DNA of 64,000 nt, taken from assembly GCF_003634045.1 (NCBI RefSeq), contig NZ_RBIM01000004.1, forward strand, positions 1 to 64,000, given 5' to 3'. Shown piece by piece: positions 35,956-44,965 of the stretch. Source of the DNA: Maricaulis maris. GTDB lineage: Bacteria > Pseudomonadota > Alphaproteobacteria > Caulobacterales > Maricaulaceae. The position numbers were made by a program, and so were the translations under genes. Positions within the stretch are counted from its first letter, which is position 1. Each line of letters begins with the position of its first letter. The notes beneath the pieces are model-generated. The model saw nothing but the letters and a program-made list of their open reading frames with translations. It was not told where the DNA came from and did no database searches.

Positions 35956-37388
35956 TCGGCCGCTCCCAGAACACGCATACGGTTGTCGAGATAGGATTCG
36001 ATCGAGCGCGCGGCATCGAGTCCGTCCTTGATCGCCCAGACCACCAGCGAAGCGCCGCGATGCAGGTCGCCGGCGACAAACACGCCGTCAAGACTGGCCA
36101 TGCGGGTATCCCGATCCGCCTCGACCCGGCCGTCGCGATGCACGGAGAGGTCCGGCGCGTCGAACAGGACGGGGAGGTCTTCCGGGGTGAATCCGAGGGC
36201 CGAGATCACCATGTCGGCGGGCCGGTCCCAGGTCTTGCCGGGATCGGGCTCGGGGGCGCGGCGTCCCGACAGGTCGGGCGCGCCGAGGCGCATGCCCTGG
36301 ACGCGGACGGCTGAAATGGCATCGCCCTTGGTCAGGACGGCGAGCGGGGCGGAGAGCCATTCGAACACGACCCCCTCCTCCTCGGCATGTTTCACTTCGC
36401 GGGCCGAACCGGGCATGTTGGCGCGGTCGCGGCGATAGAGGCAGGTCACGGATTTGGCGCCCTGGCGCACGGCGGTGCGGACACAGTCCATCGCCGTATC
36501 GCCGCCGCCGACCACGACGACATCCTTGCCCTTGGCATCGAGCACACTGTCATTGGCCGCCGGGTCGCCCAGATCATCGCGATTGGAGCGGGTCAGGTAA
36601 TCCAGCGCCGCCAGCACCCCGTCACCGGAGCCCGGACAGGTCAGCAGGCGGGCATTATAGACCCCGGTTGCCAGCAGGACCGCATGATGTTCGGCCCGGA
36701 TCTCGTCCAGCGTCGCGTCTCGGCCGACCTCGAAATTCATCTTGAAGGCAATACCGCCCCGGGCCAGCCGGTCGAGCCGACGCTGGACAACGGACTTTTC
36801 CAGCTTGAAGCCGGGAATGCCATACATCAACAGGCCGCCGGCGCGGTCGGCGCGCTCGTAGACGGTGACCGCGAACCCGCTCTCGCGCAGCCGTTCTGCG
36901 GCAGCAAGACCGGCGGGGCCGGAGCCGATGATGGCGACGCTCTGACCGCGTTCAGGGCCGGGTTTGAGCGGCTCGACCCAGCCTTCTTTCCAGGCGGTAT
37001 CGGTGATGTATTGCTCGACGGCACCGATCGTCACGGCGCCGTGCTTGGACTTTTCAACCACGCAGGAACCTTCACACAGACGGTCCTGCGGGCAGATGCG
37101 GCCACAGATCTCCGGCATGGTCGAGGTTGCGGCGGAGGCGTCATAGGCCTCTTTGAGACGATCTTCGCCGGCCAGCATCAACCAGTCGGGGATATTGTTC
37201 TGCAAGGGACAGCCGGACTGGCAGAAAGGGACGCCGCATTGTGAACAGCGCGAGGCCTGGCCGGCCGCGGCCTCGGTCGAGAAACCGCGATAGATTTCAT
37301 TGAAATCCTTGCGCCGTTCGCTCTCCGAGCGCTTCTCCGGATAGGCCTGGTCGATGTCCACAAATCTGAGCAATCCTGCCCCCTTCAC
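35952..37388 (-). CDS. gltD: Glutamate synthase (NADPH) small subunit
   Basis: 478 residues. N-terminal cysteines bind 4Fe-4S clusters (C48, C51, C56, C60 and C95, C99, C105, C109). The FAD motif is IIGSGPAGLAAAE (about 153-165) and the NADPH motif is VGGGDTAMDC. It feeds electrons from NADPH to the large subunit. The start is taken as GTG 37388; GTG 37361 is an alternative, since the first nine residues look non-essential. It is the first gene of gltDB. Confidence 0.96.
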   Translation of the reverse strand: MKGAGLLRFVDIDQAYPEKRSESERRKDFNEIYRGFSTEAAAGQASRCSQCGVPFCQSGCPLQNNIPDWLMLAGEDRLKEAYDASAATSTMPEICGRICPQDRLCEGSCVVEKSKHGAVTIGAVEQYITDTAWKEGWVEPLKPGPERGQSVAIIGSGPAGLAAAERLRESGFAVTVYERADRAGGLLMYGIPGFKLEKSVVQRRLDRLARGGIAFKMNFEVGRDATLDEIRAEHHAVLLATGVYNARLLTCPGSGDGVLAALDYLTRSNRDDLGDPAANDSVLDAKGKDVVVVGGGDTAMDCVRTAVRQGAKSVTCLYRRDRANMPGSAREVKHAEEEGVVFEWLSAPLAVLTKGDAISAVRVQGMRLGAPDLSGRRAPEPDPGKTWDRPADMVISALGFTPEDLPVLFDAPDLSVHRDGRVEADRDTRMASLDGVFVAGDLHRGASLVVWAIKDGLDAARSIESYLDNRMRVLGAAE

Positions 37389-37770
37389 ACAGCCGAAAGT
37401 TCGCTAATGCAGCACAGACTTCGCATGCGCACAAGTCGGAGCCTGTGCGGCGAATTGGCATTTTATGCCCTGAAAGTGGAATTCAGGGAATGGATTTCCA
37501 CGAATTATGACTTGATACCGCCACCACGGCAAATACTTGGCATCCCGTGGGGTGGCCGCCCGACCCGAGCGCGCAAGAATGATGCAAGCCTGCTCGCCAA
37601 TGTGGCAGATTGGGGATCATCAGCGCGACGACGCGGGCGAGACGTGCCCTCCGGGCGCAATTTGCAGAACCAATGCCCGCTGGCAACACGCCCGGTCACG
37701 ATTGCGTGCCACCGGCTTTCATCCGCCAAAACGCCTTGCCCCGCCTCGCCTTCCCCCCCAAATTCGCAGC
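37389..37770. other. Intergenic region between gltD and moaA
   Basis: About 380 bases, divergent promoters expected. Near gltD it holds nested dyads: CCCTGAA (37468-37474) with TTCAGGG (37482-37488), and GTGGAA (37476-37481) with TTCCAC (37496-37501). I could not recognise a molybdenum-cofactor riboswitch. An open frame leads into moaA, but it has no start signal or family similarity. Confidence 0.5.
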
Positions 37771-38784
37771 ATGGCCGTCTCCCACCCCTACTCGCCGCTG
37801 ATCGACAGTTTCGGTCGCCAGATCCTCTATCTGCGCCTGTCCGTCACGGACCGCTGCGATCTGCGCTGTGTCTACTGCATGAAAGCGCAGCCGGACTTCC
37901 TGCCGAAATCGGAGCTGTTGAGCCTGGAAGAGCTGGAACAGGTCGCCGGCGCCTTCATCGCGCGCGGCGTCCGCAAGATCCGCATCACCGGCGGCGAACC
38001 CCTGGTGCGGCGTGATGTGGTCAGCCTGATCGAACGGCTCGGCGCCCGTCTGGGTCAGGAAGGCGGCCTCGACGAGCTGACCCTGACCACCAATGCCACC
38101 CAGCTGCCGCGCTTTGCCGAACGCCTCGCTGCTGCCGGCATGATGCGCATCAATGTCTCGCTCGACACGCTGGACGCCGAGCGCTTTTCCCGCCTGACCC
38201 GTGGCGGCCGTCTCGCCGACACGCTGACCGGCATCGCAGCGGCCAAGGCTGCCGGTCTCAAGGTCAAGATCAATGCGGTCGCCATGAAGGGCGAGAATGA
38301 GGACGAACTGCCCGACCTCATCGCCTGGGCGCATCGCCAGGGCCATGACATCACCCTGATCGAAGTCATGCCGGTCGGCGATGTCGGCACCGATCGTTCG
38401 GTCCAGTTCCTGCCGCTGAGCGCGGTCCGGGATCGCCTCGACCAACGCTGGACCCTGACTCCGCTGGATGAAACCACCGGCGGGCCGGCGCGTTATCATC
38501 ATGTCGCGGAGACTGGCGGCAAGCTCGGCCTGATCACGCCGCTGACCGGGAATTTCTGCGCCGGCTGCAACCGCGTCCGCCTGACCTGCACCGGCCAGCT
38601 GCATGCCTGCCTGGGACAGGAGGGCAGCGTCGATCTGCGCGGCGCCCTGCGCGAGCACGGTGTCGCCGGCCTGCATTCAGCCTTGGAGGCCGCCGTGGCC
38701 GCCAAGCCGGAAGCGCATAATTTCGACGTCAGCCCGGGGGCCAAACCTTCGGTGACACGGCACATGGCCATCACGGGAGGCTGA
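37771..38784 (+). CDS. moaA: GTP 3',8-cyclase MoaA
   Basis: 337 residues, a radical SAM enzyme for the first step of molybdenum cofactor synthesis (GTP to 3',8-cyclo-dihydro-GTP). The SAM cluster motif is C29-x3-C33-x2-C36 (DRCDLRCVYC), and the C-terminal cluster is FCAGCNRVRLTCTG. ATG 37771 is chosen by family alignment (SPLIDSFGR near the N-terminus). The protein ends in tandem glycines (ITGG), important for MoaA function. It is the first gene of a tight Moco operon. Confidence 0.96.
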   Translation: MAVSHPYSPLIDSFGRQILYLRLSVTDRCDLRCVYCMKAQPDFLPKSELLSLEELEQVAGAFIARGVRKIRITGGEPLVRRDVVSLIERLGARLGQEGGLDELTLTTNATQLPRFAERLAAAGMMRINVSLDTLDAERFSRLTRGGRLADTLTGIAAAKAAGLKVKINAVAMKGENEDELPDLIAWAHRQGHDITLIEVMPVGDVGTDRSVQFLPLSAVRDRLDQRWTLTPLDETTGGPARYHHVAETGGKLGLITPLTGNFCAGCNRVRLTCTGQLHACLGQEGSVDLRGALREHGVAGLHSALEAAVAAKPEAHNFDVSPGAKPSVTRHMAITGG

Positions 38785-38787
38785 TCC

Positions 38788-39039
38788 ATGCAGGTTCATA
38801 TCCGCTATCTGGCTGCCCTGCGCGACCGGCTCGGCGCGGGCGAAACCACGCTCGACCTGCCCGGCGAGATCACCGACAGCGAAGCGTTGATCGCCCATCT
38901 CACATCCGCTGACGTTGCAGCCGCCGCGCTTGCAGCACCGGAAATCCGCCTGATCCGCAATGACCGCATCGTCACCCGCCCCAGCCCGCTGGATGATGGC
39001 GACCGGCTTGCCTTCTGCCCGCCCTTCACCGGAGGCTGA
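38788..39039 (+). CDS. moaD: Molybdopterin synthase sulfur-carrier subunit MoaD
   Basis: 83 residues, ubiquitin-like fold, ending in the required FTGG tail that carries the thiocarboxylate. The motif LDDGDRLAFCPPFTGG matches MoaD. It lies three bases after moaA and three before moaE, so the two synthase subunits are made together. Confidence 0.95.
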   Translation: MQVHIRYLAALRDRLGAGETTLDLPGEITDSEALIAHLTSADVAAAALAAPEIRLIRNDRIVTRPSPLDDGDRLAFCPPFTGG

Positions 39040-39042
39040 CCC

Positions 39043-39513
39043 ATGACGACGGACATCCTGGTCACGCCTGATCCGCTCGACGCAGCGGCCCTGATCGCCG
39101 CCCTGACAGGAACCCATCCCGATGACGGCGCGATGGCGAGCTTTGTCGGCCAGGTCCGCGCCGAGCCGGGCCTTGAAGCGCTCGAACTGGAACATTATCC
39201 CGGCGTCACCGAAACCGCCCTGACCGAGCTTCGCGAACAAGCCATCAGCCGCTGGTCGCTGAGCCAGGCCCTGATCCATCACCGGGTCGGCCGCATGGCC
39301 ATCGGCGAGACCATCGTGGTGGTCGCCGCCAGCGCCCCGCACCGCCGCGCCGCACTGGAGGCGGTCAGCTTCCTGATCGACCGGCTGAAGACCGAAGCGC
39401 CGTTCTGGAAGCGGGTCCACACAAAGGACGGCAGTCACTGGGTTGCGGCCCGTGACAGCGACACATCAGCATCGCAATACTGGCGCGACCAGATCGCGCA
39501 GGAGGATGCCTGA
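39043..39513 (+). CDS. moaE: Molybdopterin synthase catalytic subunit MoaE
   Basis: 156 residues. Typical MoaE motifs are ASFVGQVR, LELEHYPGVTE, HHRVGRMAIGE and the C-terminal PFWKRV. It converts cyclic pyranopterin monophosphate to molybdopterin using MoaD-thiocarboxylate. The stop shares one base with the moaB start. Confidence 0.96.
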   Translation: MTTDILVTPDPLDAAALIAALTGTHPDDGAMASFVGQVRAEPGLEALELEHYPGVTETALTELREQAISRWSLSQALIHHRVGRMAIGETIVVVAASAPHRRAALEAVSFLIDRLKTEAPFWKRVHTKDGSHWVAARDSDTSASQYWRDQIAQEDA

Positions 39514-40024
39514 TGAGCGACGAGACCCGGCTCGGCTTTGCCGTAATGACGATTTCCGACACGCGCGATGCGGCCAGCGACAAGACCGGTCCCTGGCTGC
39601 GCGAACAGATCGCCGCCGCCGGTCACGCCATCATCGACCATGGCATCGTGCCGGACACGATCGAGACCATACGCGCCCGCCTGCAGTCATGGCTCGATGA
39701 TCCAGCGATACATGCCGTGATCACCACCGGCGGCACCGGCCTGACCGGGCGCGATGTCACGCCGGAGGCGATCCGACCGATGCTGGACAAGGAGATCGAC
39801 GGCTTCTCCGTCGTCTTCCACCAGATTTCCTTCCAGTCGGTCGGCGTCTCGACCCTGCAATCGCGGGCGCTGGCGGGCATTGCCAAGGCGACCTATGTGT
39901 TTGCCATTCCCGGCTCGATGGGCGCCTGCAAGGATGCCTGGAACGGGATTTTGCGGCATGAATTCGATGCCACACACAAGCCCTGCAACCTGGTCGAAAT
40001 CCTGCCGCGCCTGGGAGAAAGTTG

Positions 40025-40025
<1 letters not shown>
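39513..40025 (+). CDS. moaB: MoaB/MogA-type molybdopterin adenylyltransferase
   Basis: 170 residues with the MoCF fold and the motif ITTGGTGLTGRDVTPEA. It lacks extra domains. By family it is MoaB, which activates molybdopterin by adenylation where mogA is absent; whether mogA exists elsewhere cannot be seen. It is followed by moaC with a one-base overlap. Confidence 0.93.
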
Positions 40026-40509
<484 letters not shown>

Positions 40510-40513
<4 letters not shown>

Positions 40514-41694
40514 TCCCGCTCTCCGACGCCATAGCCCGCGTGCGGGCCGGTCTCACGCCGATTGAGGTCGAGACGGTCGGCCTTGGCGAGGCGGCGGGCC
40601 GGGTGCTGGCCGAAGCGGTCACCGCCGGTCTCACCCAGCCGCCCTTCCATGCCTCGGCGATGGATGGTTATGCCGTACGTTCCGGTGATCTCGGCGACAA
40701 TCCCGTCACCCTGCCGCTCGATGGCGAATCCGCCGCCGGTCATGCCCTCGACCGTCCGATCCGTCCCGGCAGCGCGGTGCGTATCTCCACAGGCGCCGCC
40801 CTGCCCGACGGCGCAGACCAGGTCGTGATCCAGGAGAACACGACGCGCACCGGCGACCAGATCACCCTGCAGGACCCGCCCCAGCCCTGGCGCCATGTCC
40901 GCGCCAGCGGCGAGGACTTCACCACCGGCCAGACCCTGCTGGAAGCCGGATTGCGCCTGACCGCGCCGCGCCTGGCGCTGGCCGCCGCGGGCGGTGCCGC
41001 TTCGCTGCGGGTCCGCCGCCAGCCGCGCATCGGCGTGTTGGCCTCGGGCGACGAGCTGGTCGCCGCCGGTGCCCCGCCCGGTCCCGGCCAGATCATCAAT
41101 TCCAACGGCCCGGCCCTGATGGCCCTGCTGAATGCCTGGGGCGCCATCGCCATTGATCTCGGCATCGCTCGCGACACGCCGAGCGCGGTCCGAACGGCGC
41201 TGGAACAGGCCCGCGATCTCGACCTTCTGGTCACGATCGGCGGTGCTTCGGTGGGGGATCATGACCATCTGCGCCGGGTCTTCGCCGAGATGGGCGGCAC
41301 GCTCGCCTTCGACAAGATCGCGCTGAAACCGGGCAAGCCGACCTGGTTCGGACAGCTGCCGGGCCTGCCGGTGCTGGGCCTGCCAGGCAATCCGGTTTCC
41401 GCCCTTGTGGTCGCCGAACTGGTCGTGCGCCCGGCGGTCGAACGTCTGCTGGACGAAACGCCGCGCTCGCGCCTGCGCCCGGTGCGGCTGATGGTCGACC
41501 TGCCCGGCAATGGGCCGCGCGAGACCTGGATTCGCGGTCGTTTCGATGCCGAAACGGGCCGTGTCCGCCCCTCCGGCAGTCAGGACAGCGGCCTGATCTC
41601 GGCCCTGGCCCGGGCTGAGCTCCTCATCCCGCGCGCCGTCGACGCGCCGCCGACACGGGCGGGCCAGATGATCAATGTCCTGCTGCTCGACTGA
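40510..41694 (+). CDS. moeA: Molybdopterin molybdotransferase MoeA
   Basis: 394 residues, GTG start at 40510 overlapping the moaC stop. The N-terminal part has the MoeA segment PPFHASAMDGYAV. The MoCF domain has ASGDELVAAG, TIGGASVGDHD and LPGLPVLGLPGNPVSALV, and a C-terminal beta domain follows. It inserts molybdate into adenylated molybdopterin. It closes the six-gene Moco operon; no molybdate transporter or moeB is present in the window. Confidence 0.95.
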
Positions 41695-41703
41695 GCCACA
41701 AGA

Positions 41704-41722
41704 CCGCCAGCGGACCTGGCGG
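41704..41722 (+). terminator. Possible terminator of the Moco operon
   Basis: Seven-base stem CCGCCAG (41704-41710) / CTGGCGG (41716-41722), nine bases after the moeA stop, without a T-run. Confidence 0.4.
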
Positions 41723-41784
41723 CATGACACGCGCGACACACCTGCCTAATCTGCCCCGACGCCAATCATCCGGGAGCGCCCCCC

Positions 41785-42462
41785 TTGCCGGGCACTGATA
41801 CTAGCTTCTCCGACCCCATCGCCCAGCCCTCGGTCGTCGACCAGCTGGCTGCGCGCATCCGCGCCCGCATCCTGGCCAATGAGTTCAAGCCCGGCGAAGC
41901 CCTGCGCCAGGAGACACTGGCCGACGCCTACAAGGTGTCCCGCATGCCGGTCCGCGAAGCGCTGCGGCGGTTGGAAGTGGAGGGCCTGGTAGTCTTCCAG
42001 CCCAATCGCGGCGTCACCGTCTCGCCTGTCTCCGTCGACGAAATGGCCGAGCTGTTCGATATCCGCCTGCAACTGGAACCCGGCCTCTTCGCCCACGCCA
42101 TCGAGCGCGCCAGCACCGCCGACATCGCCGCCGTCGAGACCATCCGCGCCCGCGAAACCGCCGCCCTGGCCGAGGGCGACACCGCCCGCTTTGGCGCCCT
42201 CAACCGCGACTTCCACGCCGCCCTGCACGCCCCGGCCAACCGCCCGCGCACGCAGGTCATCGTGCAATCCCTCAACCAGCACATAGATCGCTATGTGAGG
42301 CTCCAGCTCGCCCTCACCCCCAACGCCCGCAAGACCGCCAACACCGAACATGACGGCCTGCTGGACGCGATGAAGTCCCGCGACCCCATCGCCGGCGCCA
42401 ATCGCATGACGCAGCATATCGTGACGGCGCGAACGGCGCTGGTGACGGCGTTTGAGGGATAG
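41785..42462 (+). CDS. GntR-family regulator (FCD type)
   Basis: 225 residues. The winged helix spans about 18-82 (GEALRQETLADAYKVSRMPVREALRRLE, then GVTVSPVS) and is followed by an all-helical FCD ligand domain. TTG 41785 is used as start, with GGGAG upstream; no ATG fits. It is convergent with two probable hydroxyproline-catabolic genes. A perfect FCD-type operator palindrome (44874-44885) lies before them, so it probably represses that unit. The effector is not known. Confidence 0.88.
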   Translation: MPGTDTSFSDPIAQPSVVDQLAARIRARILANEFKPGEALRQETLADAYKVSRMPVREALRRLEVEGLVVFQPNRGVTVSPVSVDEMAELFDIRLQLEPGLFAHAIERASTADIAAVETIRARETAALAEGDTARFGALNRDFHAALHAPANRPRTQVIVQSLNQHIDRYVRLQLALTPNARKTANTEHDGLLDAMKSRDPIAGANRMTQHIVTARTALVTAFEG

Positions 42463-42485
42463 GTTTCCGCCCCCTTTCCTCCCCT

Positions 42486-42611
42486 CTCATTTTTCCCGGA
42501 GGCGCGAAGCGCCATCCGGGACCGACGGGAGGCTCATCGCTTGCCGGAGGAGGCGGTGGGTCCCGGATCTCCGCCCGGCTCAGGGCCGGGCCTGCGTCCG
42601 GGAAAAATGAG
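42486..42611. repeat. Palindromic repeat between convergent genes
   Basis: Perfect 15-base ends (42486-42500 and 42597-42611; CTCATTTTTCCCGGA and its inverse) enclose GC-rich hairpins such as GGCGC-gaa-GCGCC. Because the arms carry a T/A run next to a strong stem, it can also act as a bidirectional terminator. Confidence 0.75.
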
Positions 42612-42650
42612 GGTGGGTTTGGTTTGAAAGGGCGGTGCCATGACGACCGT

Positions 42651-42754
42651 CCTTCTCCCCTGGGAGAAGGTGGCCCGAAGGGCCGGATAAGGGGGGATGC
42701 TCCGGCGTTCGCCTGGATTTCCCCCTCACCCTGACCCTCTCCCAGGGGAGAGGG
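42651..42754. repeat. Second palindromic repeat with CTCCC...GGGAG hairpins
   Basis: The left hairpin is CCTTCTCCC-ct-GGGAGAAGG (42651-42670) and the right hairpin is CCCTCTCC-ca-GGGGAGAGGG (42735-42754). Between them is GGCCC-gaa-GGGCC. The pattern resembles an intergenic repeat widespread in Proteobacteria; that identification is from memory of the sequence type. Confidence 0.65.
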
Positions 42755-42782
42755 AAGGTGGGTGCGTGTCAGAAGAAAGCCC

Positions 42783-43784
42783 CTACCCCACCGTAAATCC
42801 ACCCGCATACGGATCACGCTCATCGACCCAGATCGTGTTGATGCCGGTCTGGATGGCCCAGCCCTTGATGCTGGGGATGATCGCGGCGTGGTCGCCGACG
42901 GTGGTGGCGGCCTCCACCTTGCCCTCAAACAGGCTGCCGATCAGGCTTTCATGGATGAAGGCGTCGCCGGGCTTGAGTTCGCCTCTTGCCGCGAGCTGGG
43001 CCATGCGGGCGCTGGTGCCGGTGCCGCAGGGGGAGCGGTCGATGGCGCGTGCGCCGTAGAAGACGGCGTTGCGGGCGTGGGCTTTCGGGTCGCGCGGACG
43101 GCCGGTCCACAGGGCGTGGCTGACACCCTGGACACGAGGGTCGTCGGGATGGCTGAGGGTGACGGCTTCATTGGCGGCGGCGCGGATCAGCGGGCTGAGG
43201 CGCAGGATGTCGGCGACACTCATCTCGTCGAGATCGCCATAGCCGGGCTGCGGCTCGATGATGGCGTAGAAATTGCCGCCATAGGCGATATCGACACTGA
43301 TCGCCTGCCAGCCGGGAATGTCCAGCATCAGGCCGGTGACCGCCAGATAGGAGGCGATATTGCGGATGCGCACGCCGGCGACCCGATCGCCCTGCCAGTC
43401 AATCTCGGCCTCGATCCGTCCGGCGGGGGCGTCGAGCTTGACGCAGGTGCGATCGGCCGGCGTGAAGACACCATTTTCCAGCGCCATGGTCAGCGCCCCG
43501 ATCGTGCCATGGCCGCACATGGGCAAGCAGCCCGAGGTCTCGATGAAGAGGATGGAGGCGTCGGCATCGGGGTCACAGGGCGGGTAGAACATCGCCCCGG
43601 ACATCATGTCATGGCCGCGCGGCTCGAACATGAGCGAACGCCTTATCCAGTCGAAACGGGCCATGAAATCGGCCCGCTTCTCACTCATCGTGTCGCCTGC
43701 CAGGAAGGGCAAGGGTCCGGTGATCAGGCGGACCGGATTGCCGCAGGCATGCCCGTCCAGGCATTGGAAGACATGGCGTGTCAC
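42783..43784 (-). CDS. Proline racemase family, probable 4-hydroxyproline 2-epimerase
   Basis: 333 residues. The two catalytic cysteines are Cys90 (PMCGHGT) and Cys253 (SPCGTGTSA), so this is a racemase/epimerase rather than the Thr-containing dehydratase branch. Epimerisation of trans-4-hydroxy-L-proline to cis-4-hydroxy-D-proline is the likely reaction, because the next gene is a DapA-like deaminase. It lies 15 bases downstream of that gene on the same strand. Proline racemase is the alternative. Confidence 0.88.
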   Translation of the reverse strand: MTRHVFQCLDGHACGNPVRLITGPLPFLAGDTMSEKRADFMARFDWIRRSLMFEPRGHDMMSGAMFYPPCDPDADASILFIETSGCLPMCGHGTIGALTMALENGVFTPADRTCVKLDAPAGRIEAEIDWQGDRVAGVRIRNIASYLAVTGLMLDIPGWQAISVDIAYGGNFYAIIEPQPGYGDLDEMSVADILRLSPLIRAAANEAVTLSHPDDPRVQGVSHALWTGRPRDPKAHARNAVFYGARAIDRSPCGTGTSARMAQLAARGELKPGDAFIHESLIGSLFEGKVEAATTVGDHAAIIPSIKGWAIQTGINTIWVDERDPYAGGFTVG

Positions 43785-43799
43785 CGGCGCGCTCCCGTC

Positions 43800-44720
43800 C
43801 TAGTGCGCCAGCACCGAGGGCAGTTTGACCGGACGGGTGTCGCGCGCTGTCTCGACCATTTTGATGACCTCGGCGCGGCGGGCGCCCGACAGCGGCAGGC
43901 GCGGCATGCGGACCCGCTCCGAACCACGGCCCATGACCTGTTCGGCCAGCTTGATCGATTGCACCAGGTCATGCTCGGCATCGAGATGAAGCAGCGGCAT
44001 GAACCAGCGATAGATGGCGCGGGCGGTCTCCAGATCACCGCTCTCGACGGCTTCCCACAGGGCAATCGACTCGGCCGGGAAGGCATTGGTCAGGCCGGAC
44101 ACCCAGCCGACCGCGCCGAGCAGGATTTCCTCCAACGCCACATCATCCAGCCCGGCGAAGACCCGGTAACGGTCGCCGCAGCGATTGAGAATGTCGGTGA
44201 TGCGGCGCGGATCGGGGGCGCTTTCCTTGATCGCCACCAGGGTCTCGACATCTTTCAGGCGCTCCAGCGTGTCGAGGGAGATCGCGACACGATAGGCGGG
44301 CGGGTTGTTGTAGAGCATGACCGGCAGTGAGGTCGCCGCTGCGACGGTGCGGATATGGGCCTCCAGCTCGGCTTCGGACGGGACATAGACCATGGCCGGC
44401 AACAGCATCAGCCCGTCCGCCCCGATCCGCGCCGCGTCGACGGCATAGGTCCGGGCCAGGTCGGTGGTCAGCTCGGAGACGCCGGTCAGTACCGGCACCC
44501 GGCCATCGACCGCATCGATGATGGCGGTGAGGACGGCCCGCTTTTCCGCTGCGGTGAGGGAATTGTTCTCACCCACAGTACCCATGGCGATGAGGCCGTG
44601 CACCCCGTCCTCGACCAGGGCCTTGACCACCGCCGTGGTCGCTTCGAGATCGACCGAGAGATCCTCGGCAAATTGCGTCGTTGCGGCGGGGAAAACCCCG
44701 CGCCAGCTTGATACCGTCAT
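43800..44720 (-). CDS. DapA-family lyase, probable pyrroline-4-hydroxy-2-carboxylate deaminase
   Basis: 306 residues from ATG 44720 (GGGG six bases upstream; GTG 44723 adjacent). It is a DHDPS/NAL-type barrel with the Schiff-base Lys166 (VAIKES), Tyr138 (LYNNPP) and GTVGENNSL at the N-terminal substrate loop. A true dihydrodipicolinate synthase is unlikely given its coupling to a hydroxyproline epimerase. The pathway's D-amino-acid oxidase/dehydrogenase and semialdehyde dehydrogenase are not in the window. Confidence 0.82.
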   Translation of the reverse strand: MTVSSWRGVFPAATTQFAEDLSVDLEATTAVVKALVEDGVHGLIAMGTVGENNSLTAAEKRAVLTAIIDAVDGRVPVLTGVSELTTDLARTYAVDAARIGADGLMLLPAMVYVPSEAELEAHIRTVAAATSLPVMLYNNPPAYRVAISLDTLERLKDVETLVAIKESAPDPRRITDILNRCGDRYRVFAGLDDVALEEILLGAVGWVSGLTNAFPAESIALWEAVESGDLETARAIYRWFMPLLHLDAEHDLVQSIKLAEQVMGRGSERVRMPRLPLSGARRAEVIKMVETARDTRPVKLPSVLAH

Positions 44721-44873
44721 CACTCACCCCTTCTGCCGGACCGACGCCCTGTTCGGGCGCCATCCGGGTCTCGCTCAACGCTGTGTCATCCGTGTCCGCC
44801 GCCGCGCCTGACGAACGACCGGATCGGCCTCGACCAGCCTGTCATTCCCGGCGGGAAAATCAACAAGACCCAA

Positions 44874-44885
44874 ATTGTATACAAT
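44874..44885. promoter_or_regulatory. Perfect GntR (FCD-type) operator palindrome
   Basis: ATTGTATACAAT is a 12-base perfect palindrome. It matches the TNGTATACNA-type sites used by FadR/VanR-group GntR proteins. It lies between the deaminase gene (minus) and the metalloprotease gene (plus), about 150 bases from the former. The nearby GntR gene is the likely binder. Confidence 0.7.
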
Positions 44886-44965
44886 ATCCAATTCGGTCAA
44901 CCGCCAACGTGACAGTGCGTGACAGCTCGGCTAGCGTCGCCGCAAAGAAGGGGACCAGGACCACC

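Noticed and set aside
34183-35994. 603-codon ORF antisense to gltB
   Set aside because: Shadow frame over a well-supported gene; long only because GC-rich DNA has few stops.
37537-37770. Upstream extension of the moaA frame
   Set aside because: No family similarity before the moaA N-terminus at 37771; the extra 78 codons are intergenic.
37389-37770. Molybdenum-cofactor riboswitch upstream of moaA
   Set aside because: Only short nested dyads near gltD were found; the conserved architecture of that riboswitch could not be recognised by eye.
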